A DNA stretch of 5,603 nt, taken from contig DASTSM010000394.1 in NCBI GenBank assembly GCA_035760685.1, forward strand, positions 1-5,603, written 5' to 3'. Below, in pieces: positions 5,539 through 5,603 of this stretch. Positions within the stretch are counted from its first letter, which is position 1, and each line of letters begins with the position of its first letter. The notes beneath the pieces were generated by a model that ran no database searches, was not told where the DNA came from, and worked only from the letters and a program-made list of their open reading frames with translations. The position numbers were made by a program, and so were the translations under genes. Source of the stretch: ZC4RG20 sp035760685. GTDB lineage: Bacteria > Pseudomonadota > Gammaproteobacteria > Steroidobacterales > Rariloculaceae.

Positions 5539-5603
5539 CCCGCGAACATCCGTCATACCGATTCACGGGACCGCCGTGAATCGACGTGGCGGATGTTCGC
5601 GGG
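5539..5603. repeat. 65-base near-perfect palindrome (long hairpin) at the window edge
   Basis: The outer arms CCCGCGAACATCCG (5539-5552) and 5590-5603 pair perfectly over 14 bases. Four more pairs follow inward (5553-5556 with 5586-5589, two of them G-U as RNA), then a two-base mismatch on each side (5557-5558 against 5584-5585). A perfect 10-base inner stem, CGATTCACGG (5559-5568) with 5574-5583, closes on the loop GACCG (5569-5573). The structure ends exactly at the last base supplied, so it may extend further. It could be a bidirectional terminator, a dispersed palindromic repeat or an end of a small mobile element. No T-run is visible inside the window. The structure is certain; the role is not known. 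Confidence 0.88.

Noticed and set aside
4316..5566. A 416-codon minus-strand open frame starting inside the terminal palindrome
   Set aside because: It lies opposite the patatin-like gene, has no recognisable motif, and its start falls in the hairpin. The part beyond the patatin-like gene (5420-5566) is low-complexity.

Overview
The window is a compact, G+C-rich, all-plus-strand stretch of central carbon metabolism from a bacterial chromosome. The gap-pgk-(kinase)-pyk order, the protein sequences and the GTCAGAGCCC-type repeat suggest a proteobacterium, most likely gamma- or beta-. That placement is an inference from gene order and motif style; no rRNA or marker phylogeny is available here.

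Layout: (1) 1-96, the last 31 codons of a glyceraldehyde-3-phosphate dehydrogenase-family gene (gap, possibly epd). (2) 101-1297, pgk, four bases after the previous stop. (3) 1298-1395, the only real gap inside the cluster, almost filled by an 86-bp paired inverted repeat that looks like a REPIN (two REP-type arms facing each other). (4) 1396-2697, a type-2 (MOFRL) glycerate kinase. (5) 2694-4145, pyruvate kinase, joined by an ATGA overlap. (6) 4142-5419, a patatin-like lipid acyl hydrolase, joined to pyk by a GTGA overlap. (7) 5420-5603, non-coding sequence with an imperfect hairpin just after the last stop, a short degenerate tandem repeat, and a 65-base near-perfect palindrome that runs to the last base of the window.

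How the genes fit: GAPDH and PGK carry carbon between glyceraldehyde-3-phosphate and 3-phosphoglycerate. The type-2 glycerate kinase delivers glycerate as 2-phosphoglycerate, one step before enolase, and pyruvate kinase ends the pathway. The cluster thus covers lower glycolysis plus a side entry for glycerate (from glyoxylate, tartrate, hydroxypyruvate or sugar-acid breakdown). The patatin-like gene has no obvious metabolic link but is tightly coupled to pyk. No promoter, tRNA, rRNA, CRISPR array or transposase gene could be supported.

I see no clearly new multi-gene system. The points most worth a second look are the repeat splitting the operon, the large terminal palindrome, the hairpin against the pyk ribosome-binding site, and the pyk-coupled patatin gene.
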